Source: Heyndrickxia ginsengihumi
GTDB lineage: Bacteria > Bacillota > Bacilli > Bacillales > Bacillaceae_C
DNA length: 64,000 nucleotides
Assembly (NCBI RefSeq): GCF_011008565.1
Contig: NZ_JAAIWK010000001.1
Location: forward strand, 1-64,000
Direction: 5' to 3'
The notes beneath the pieces are model-generated. The model made no database searches and had not been told where the DNA came from. It saw only the letters and a program-made list of their open reading frames with translations. Positions 59,613 through 64,000 of this stretch are shown in pieces; the first letter of the stretch is position 1, and each line of letters opens with the position of its first letter. The translations under genes and the position numbers were made by a program.

Positions 59613-60899
59613 TTATGAGCTCTCTAAATGTTCTATTTCCGACTGTGATAAGTTTTCCCGCCAAATTGTCGCACCTAAACCATTTAGTTTTTCCACAAGA
59701 CAACTATAGCCACGGTCTATATGTTCAACACCTGTCACCTCAGTGATTCCTTCAGCCATTAACCCCGCAATAACGAGGGCGGCGCCAGCACGTAAGTCGG
59801 TCGCTTTTACTTTGGCGCCTTGTAAAGAGACTGGTCCGTTGACAATCGCTGAACGGCCTTCAACCTTGATGTCAGCATTCATTCTTCTTAACTCATCTAT
59901 ATGTTTAAAACGTGCAGAATAAATCGTATCCGTCACAACTGACGACCCTTCTGCTCTTGTTAACAGCGTTGTAAAAGGCTGTTGGAGATCAGTTGGAAAT
60001 CCAGGATATACAAGTGTTTTAATATCAACTGCCTTTAATCCTTCCGCTTTGCCAATAAACATTTGTTCATCACCAGCATCAATTGGCACACCCATCTCTC
60101 TTAACTTAGCCGTTAAAGATTCCAAATGATGTGGAATGACATTGTCAATCGTCACCCCTTCTCCAACTGCTGCTGCTAAAATCATATAGGTACCCGCCTC
60201 AATCCTATCTGGGATAATCGTATGCCTACAACCATTTAGGTGATCAACGCCCTCTATTCTAATAATATCTGTACCGGCACCTTTTATTTTTGCACCCATA
60301 TTATTTAAAAGAGTAGCGACATCAATAATTTCTGGTTCTTTAGCCGCATTCTCAATAATCGTTTTTCCTTTTGCACGCACAGCCGCCAACATAATATTAA
60401 TCGTTGCACCAACACTTACAACATCTAAATAAATTCTTGCACCATGCAGCTCATCAGCACGTAGATAGATAGCACCTTGCTCATTTGTAATTTTAGCTCC
60501 TAAAGCTTCAAAGCCTTTAATATGCTGATCAATTGGTCTTGGTCCTAAATAGCAGCCTCCCGGTAAACCAATCACCGCTTTTTTAAAGCGTCCAAGCATT
60601 GCTCCCATTAGATAATAAGAGGCTCTTAACTTTTTAACTCTACCATTTGGAAGTGGCATTGAAATCATATGGCGTGGATCGACCGTCATGTCACCATCAT
60701 GAGTAGTAACAGTACCTCCAATTTCTTCAAGCAATGCCTTTAACGTCTCTACGTCGGAAATGTCGGGTAAACCTTCTATTGTTACAGGAGATTCAGCCAG
60801 GATCGTAGCAGGAATGAGAGCAACTGCACTATTTTTTGCTCCACTCACTTTAATCGTTCCTTTAAGAGGATAGCCTCCTGCAATTTTAAGCTTATCCAT
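59613..60899 (-). CDS. murAB: UDP-N-acetylglucosamine 1-carboxyvinyltransferase (MurAB/MurZ)
   Basis: A second MurA of 428 residues. Catalytic Cys116 in [29 protein letters not shown] near the N-terminus. It is roughly colinear with MurAA (32392) but divergent. Low-GC Gram-positives carry both; MurAA is usually the main enzyme. Position between tal and glpX identifies it as MurAB. AAGGAAGGGAG precedes the ATG. Confidence 0.94.
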   Translation of the reverse strand: MDKLKIAGGYPLKGTIKVSGAKNSAVALIPATILAESPVTIEGLPDISDVETLKALLEEIGGTVTTHDGDMTVDPRHMISMPLPNGRVKKLRASYYLMGAMLGRFKKAVIGLPGGCYLGPRPIDQHIKGFEALGAKITNEQGAIYLRADELHGARIYLDVVSVGATINIMLAAVRAKGKTIIENAAKEPEIIDVATLLNNMGAKIKGAGTDIIRIEGVDHLNGCRHTIIPDRIEAGTYMILAAAVGEGVTIDNVIPHHLESLTAKLREMGVPIDAGDEQMFIGKAEGLKAVDIKTLVYPGFPTDLQQPFTTLLTRAEGSSVVTDTIYSARFKHIDELRRMNADIKVEGRSAIVNGPVSLQGAKVKATDLRAGAALVIAGLMAEGITEVTGVEHIDRGYSCLVEKLNGLGATIWRENLSQSEIEHLESS

Positions 60900-61086
60900 T
60901 TTTAACTCCCTTCCTTAGTCTGATTATGGGAAAGTATTCCAATCAATAAAAAGATACTCTGATAAAGTTAGTATAAACTACTTTTCGAAAAACATGTAAT
61001 CATTTTTATCTTATCCCATAATGGTCCATTTCCATAAGTAGGTTTTAGCCACAAATTGGATTTAATCGCAATCAAACTTAAGGAGA

Positions 61087-61731
61087 TTATTGTTGTCTAC
61101 CTTCCCAATCCTTCAAAAATTGAGCAATCCCTTTGTCTGTCAGTGGATGTTGAAATAATTGCTGGATTACTTTGTAAGGAACAGTTGCAATATGTGCCCC
61201 TGCTAATGCAGCTTGTGTAACGTGTTGTGGATGGCGAATCGAAGCTGCAATGATTTCTGTTTCAATTTGATGAATCGAAAAAATTTCAGCAATTTCAGAG
61301 ATAAGATGAATACCATCAGTACCAATATCGTCTAAACGTCCTAAAAACGGTGATACATATGAAGCTCCTGCTCTAGCAGCAAGCAATGCTTGATTTGCAC
61401 TAAAAATGAGGGTTACATTTGTTTTTATTCCTTCTTTTGAAAAGATATTTACTGCTTTTAATCCATCAGGCGTCATCGGTACTTTAATTGTTATATTTGG
61501 AGCAATTTTGGCAAGTTCTCTTCCTTCACTAACCATGCCATCTACTTCTGTTGAGATAACTTCAGCACTGACAGACCCAGGAATAATATTCGTAATCTCT
61601 TTAAGGCGATCATGGAAAGAAACATTCTCTTTAGCAACTAGTGAAGGATTTGTTGTAACTCCCGATAAAATTCCTAATGCATTCGCTTCTTTAATTTCTT
61701 CAAAGTTTGCAGTATCAATAAAAAATTTCAT
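61087..61731 (-). CDS. tal: transaldolase (short, TalC/F6P-aldolase type)
   Basis: A 214-residue (beta-alpha)8 barrel. Opening [18 protein letters not shown] and [12 protein letters not shown] are the family signature; the Schiff-base Lys83 is in [11 protein letters not shown]. It transfers dihydroxyacetone units in the non-oxidative pentose phosphate pathway. B. subtilis YwjH lies at the same place. AAGGAGAGGG precedes the ATG. Confidence 0.95.
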   Translation of the reverse strand: MKFFIDTANFEEIKEANALGILSGVTTNPSLVAKENVSFHDRLKEITNIIPGSVSAEVISTEVDGMVSEGRELAKIAPNITIKVPMTPDGLKAVNIFSKEGIKTNVTLIFSANQALLAARAGASYVSPFLGRLDDIGTDGIHLISEIAEIFSIHQIETEIIAASIRHPQHVTQAALAGAHIATVPYKVIQQLFQHPLTDKGIAQFLKDWEGRQQ

Positions 61732-61948
61732 GTGTATTCCCTCTCCTTAAGTATCTAGTATATGTATCTGTTTCCCTATCAAATATATCACGATATTTAA
61801 ATAAATGCGAAAAAAGGATATTTTTCAAAAATAGAAAACGATATCTTATATTATTAGACATCTCCACCAGCATTTCCTTCTCATAAAGGGACTTTTAAAA
61901 GAACAAAAAGAATACAATTGTTTAACATACGACTGAGGTGACTTCAGT

Positions 61949-62032
61949 ATGAAACATGTCCATAGTAAATGCTTTATAATCGATAAAGCAGCAAAAAGCC
62001 CAAAGCAGTTGCTTTGGACTTTTCAAATATAA
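61949..62032 (+). CDS. possible small ORF (27 residues)
   Basis: ATG 61949 preceded by GAGGTGA at about 9 nt; product opens MKHVHSKCFIIDKAAK. It is convergent with fba and spans the fba terminator. No family is recognised. The chance of a random short ORF with an RBS is considerable. Confidence 0.2.
   Translation: MKHVHSKCFIIDKAAKSPKQLLWTFQI
61994..62023 (-). terminator. terminator of fba
   Basis: CCAAAGC (62000-62006) and GCTTTGG (62011-62017) with outer AAAAG/CTTTT pairing; minus-strand tail TTTTT. Confidence 0.88.
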
Positions 62033-62042
62033 AGATAATATA

Positions 62043-62900
62043 TTAAGCTTTTTGTGTTGAACCGAATTCTTTGATTTTGCCAATAACAGTTTCTTTAATT
62101 GTTTCGCGAGCAGGTCCTAAGTATTTACGTGGATCGTATACATCAGGATTTGCAGCTAATACTTCACGAACTGTTTTAGCAGAAGCAATTTGGTTTTCAG
62201 TGTTAACGTTGATTTTAGCAGTTCCTAAAGAAATCGCTTTTTTAATGTCTTCAGTTGGGATACCAGTACCACCGTGAAGTACTAAAGGCATTCCTGTAAT
62301 AGCGCTGATTTCTTCCATTTCTTTAAAACCAAGATTTGGTTCACCGTGGTAAGGACCATGTACAGAACCAAGTGCAGGAGCTAATGCATCAATTTTTGTA
62401 GCGTCAACAAGTTTTTTACATTCTTGTGGATCAGCATAAATGATACCTTCTCCTACAACATCGTCTTCTTGTCCACCAACAGTACCTAATTCAGCTTCAA
62501 CAGAAACTCCTTTTGAATGTGCATATTCAACAACTTTTGAAGTAATTTCAACATTTTCTTCAAAAGGATGGTGAGAAGCATCGATCATAACAGAAGTGAA
62601 ACCTGCATCAATCGCTTTTTTACAGCTTTCGAAGCTTGAACCATGATCCAAATGTATAGCAACTGGAACAGTAATATTATAATCTTCCATTAATCCTTCA
62701 ACCATTTTTACAACAGTTTTAAATCCACCAATATAACGTCCAGCACCTTCAGAAACACCAAGAATAACAGGTGATTGTTCTTCTTGAGCAGCTTGTAGGA
62801 TAGCTTGAGTGTATTCAAGGTTGTTGATGTTGAATTGACCTACTGCGTATTTACCTTCTTTTGCTTTGTTTAGCATATCAGTCATAGAAACTAAAGGCAT
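62043..62900 (-). CDS. fba: class II fructose-bisphosphate aldolase
   Basis: A 285-residue zinc-dependent aldolase of glycolysis and gluconeogenesis. [20 protein letters not shown] holds the first zinc His and catalytic Asp; [13 protein letters not shown] and [14 protein letters not shown] complete the metal site and substrate loop. AAGGAGG precedes the ATG; a promoter lies about 60 bp upstream. Confidence 0.97.
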   Translation of the reverse strand: MPLVSMTDMLNKAKEGKYAVGQFNINNLEYTQAILQAAQEEQSPVILGVSEGAGRYIGGFKTVVKMVEGLMEDYNITVPVAIHLDHGSSFESCKKAIDAGFTSVMIDASHHPFEENVEITSKVVEYAHSKGVSVEAELGTVGGQEDDVVGEGIIYADPQECKKLVDATKIDALAPALGSVHGPYHGEPNLGFKEMEEISAITGMPLVLHGGTGIPTEDIKKAISLGTAKINVNTENQIASAKTVREVLAANPDVYDPRKYLGPARETIKETVIGKIKEFGSTQKA

Positions 62901-62960
62901 TGTTGTTTTTCCTCCTTAATCATGAGCCAAAAAAATTGTTACAAAGAGAGCTCTATTTAT

Positions 62961-62990
62961 ATAATAAACAATCTTCTTGACTTCATACAA
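62961..62990 (-). promoter_or_regulatory. sigma-A promoter of fba
   Basis: Minus strand: TTGTAT (62990-62985), 18-bp spacer, TATTAT (62966-62961). Confidence 0.6.
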
Positions 62991-63101
62991 GTTTAATTAC
63001 ATGATTACCCTCATTTATGATAACAAACAAAGCAACTTTTTACCAATGAACATTATGCGTCTAAAAAAAGAAATAAAATTTTCAAAATTTGCAAATTATT
63101 A

Positions 63102-63476
63102 TTAATCCGCTTTCATTAGAAGGCTTTCCTTCACAGCTTTACGAATATCATCAATATCAAAAGGTTTGGCAAAATGGGTAAGGGCGCCCAATTTTTTCGT
63201 TTCTTCAATCATATCTAATTCACCGTACGCTGTCATAATGATGACTCGAATATCAGAATGAATCTTTTTCATTCGTTTTAAAATTTCAATACCGTCCATA
63301 CCTGGGATTTTCATATCGAGCAGTACAAGATCAAACGTATATTTCTTTACCAATTCTAAAGCTTGCACTCCATTAGCTGCCTGAAATGTTTCATAACCTT
63401 CTTTTTGTAGAACTTCTGTTAGCAAAATACGAATACCAAACTGATCATCAACAATAAGAATTTTTTCTTTACTCAT
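63102..63476 (-). CDS. spo0F: sporulation response regulator Spo0F
   Basis: A 124-residue single-domain receiver of the sporulation phosphorelay, taking phosphate from Kin kinases and passing it to Spo0B. Acidic pocket Asp10/Asp11 ([10 protein letters not shown]), phospho-acceptor Asp54 ([12 protein letters not shown]), the conserved Thr in [11 protein letters not shown] and Lys104 in HFAKPFDI. No output domain. It lies downstream of the ywjG divergent start, as in B. subtilis. Confidence 0.98.
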   Translation of the reverse strand: MSKEKILIVDDQFGIRILLTEVLQKEGYETFQAANGVQALELVKKYTFDLVLLDMKIPGMDGIEILKRMKKIHSDIRVIIMTAYGELDMIEETKKLGALTHFAKPFDIDDIRKAVKESLLMKAD

Positions 63477-63560
63477 GTTTTTCCCCCACTTTTTACATAT
63501 AACCCTAAATTATGTATATTAAAAACAATATGTAATCTCTTCATTTAGTATGTTTATAAG

Positions 63561-63591
63561 ACTTCTATTATGATCACAATTTTTCCTGCTT
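63561..63591 (-). promoter_or_regulatory. candidate sigma-H promoter of spo0F
   Basis: Minus strand: GCAGGAAAAAT (-35, about 63591-63581), 13-bp gap, TAGAAGT (-10, about 63567-63561), fitting RnAGGAWWW ... RnnGAAT except at the end. B. subtilis spo0F is also driven by sigma-H. Confidence 0.5.
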
Positions 63592-63739
63592 TTTTACGAG
63601 GAATTTGAAATGTGTAGATTCAGCCTAGCTTCATATATAATATTACTATATTGTCGTATATATAGATTGTTATCATTATAAAATTTACTGTTTAAAATGC
63701 CAATTGTTTTTTATAGCTATAAAAAAAGGAGTTTGAATG

Positions 63740-64000
63740 ATGCTAAAAATGTTTTCAACACAACTGACAGGCCTTTTCAATCGAATCAATGAAAAAGAAG
63801 CATTTTCTATAGAAGATGGTGCTCGTTTATTAGCCCAAGCTACCGTTGGAGAGGGAACAATTTATATAAAAGGGTTTAAAGAGATGCAGGCCGTCACCGC
63901 TTTAGCCTTTGAAGGTCCAGAGCCATTAGCTGGCAGTAAAATACTCGATCAGCAAGATGAACTATTAGAAACAGATCGGGCACTTATTATCACGCGCTTT
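63740..64000 (+). CDS. ywjG: YwjG (DUF2529) protein, 5' part
   Basis: The first 87 codons of a plus-strand gene that leaves the right edge. It opens MLKMFSTQLTGLFNRINEKE and continues IEDGARLLAQATVGEGTIYI, matching the YwjG/DUF2529 family that lies divergent to spo0F in B. subtilis (next to pyrG). Function unknown, possibly sugar-phosphate-related. ATG 63740 has GGAG 8 nt upstream; ATG 63737 is an alternative. Confidence 0.85.
   Translation, partial: MLKMFSTQLTGLFNRINEKEAFSIEDGARLLAQATVGEGTIYIKGFKEMQAVTALAFEGPEPLAGSKILDQQDELLETDRALIITRF

Overview
The window is a low-GC Bacillaceae chromosome segment from an endospore-forming, motile, probably competent relative of Bacillus subtilis. The evidence is spo0F, spoIID, spoIIID, spoIIQ and spoIIR; flhO/flhP and a chemoreceptor; a ComK-type box at ssbB; and a gene order that follows, with insertions and losses, the B. 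subtilis stretch running from ywqB/ywqA through atp to spo0F-ywjG. Nothing looks like a prophage, integrative element, CRISPR array or secondary-metabolite cluster. Most genes lie on the minus strand.

Layout. (1) 1-470: the 5' end of a 16S rRNA gene leaving the left edge on the minus strand, with an rrn leader and three tandem sigma-A promoters at near-regular spacing. (2) 0.7-7 kb: a GNAT acetyltransferase, an ACR3/bile-acid-symporter-type transporter, murF-ddl (peptidoglycan precursors), a paired SMR exporter and a conserved unknown. (3) 7-11 kb, plus strand: two CNNM/CorC-type membrane proteins (yhdP/yhdT-like) flanking a MerR-family gene that reads as frameshifted at its start; both CorC genes have a Shine-Dalgarno separated from the start codon by a hairpin. 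(4) 11.8-24.7 kb: ywqB-ywqA (SWIM protein and SNF2 helicase), ssbB, ywpF, a CHY zinc-finger protein, fabZ, flhO-flhP, mbl, spoIIID, spoIIQ and spoIID. (5) 24.8-32 kb: accessory genes, namely an MFS transporter, a YitT protein, a sulfonate/nitrate-type ABC transporter (ssuABC without a visible ssuD), an unknown, and a LemA/TPM-domain pair. (6) 32-42 kb: murAA, ywmB, ywzB and the complete atpIBEFHAGDC operon. (7) 42.8-56 kb: mnaA, upp, glyA, ywlG, rpiB, a chemoreceptor, ywlE, mntP, tsaC (ywlC), spoIIR, prmC-prfA, a YhcN/YlaJ-like lipoprotein and tdk. (8) 56-64 kb: rpmE, rho, glpX, murAB, tal, fba, spo0F and the start of ywjG on the opposite strand.

How the genes relate. Cell-wall synthesis recurs (murF, ddl, two MurA paralogues, mnaA, the wall-elongation cytoskeleton protein Mbl). 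The sporulation genes span phosphorelay entry (spo0F), forespore-to-mother-cell signalling (spoIIR, spoIIQ), engulfment (spoIID, spoIIQ) and mother-cell transcription (spoIIID). Energy and central carbon genes (atp, glpX, fba, tal, rpiB) and translation genes (prfA/prmC, rpmE, tsaC) fill the rest.

The most interesting non-coding signals are a cluster of four perfect DnaA boxes between tsaC and spoIIR; a 36-bp-period Gln-rich insertion inside spoIIR; the SD-hairpin-start leaders of the two CorC genes; a terminator that also masks the ribosome binding site of a lipoprotein gene; and about eight decayed copies of one intergenic repeat family. Coordinates and motifs were read by eye; no database search was run.
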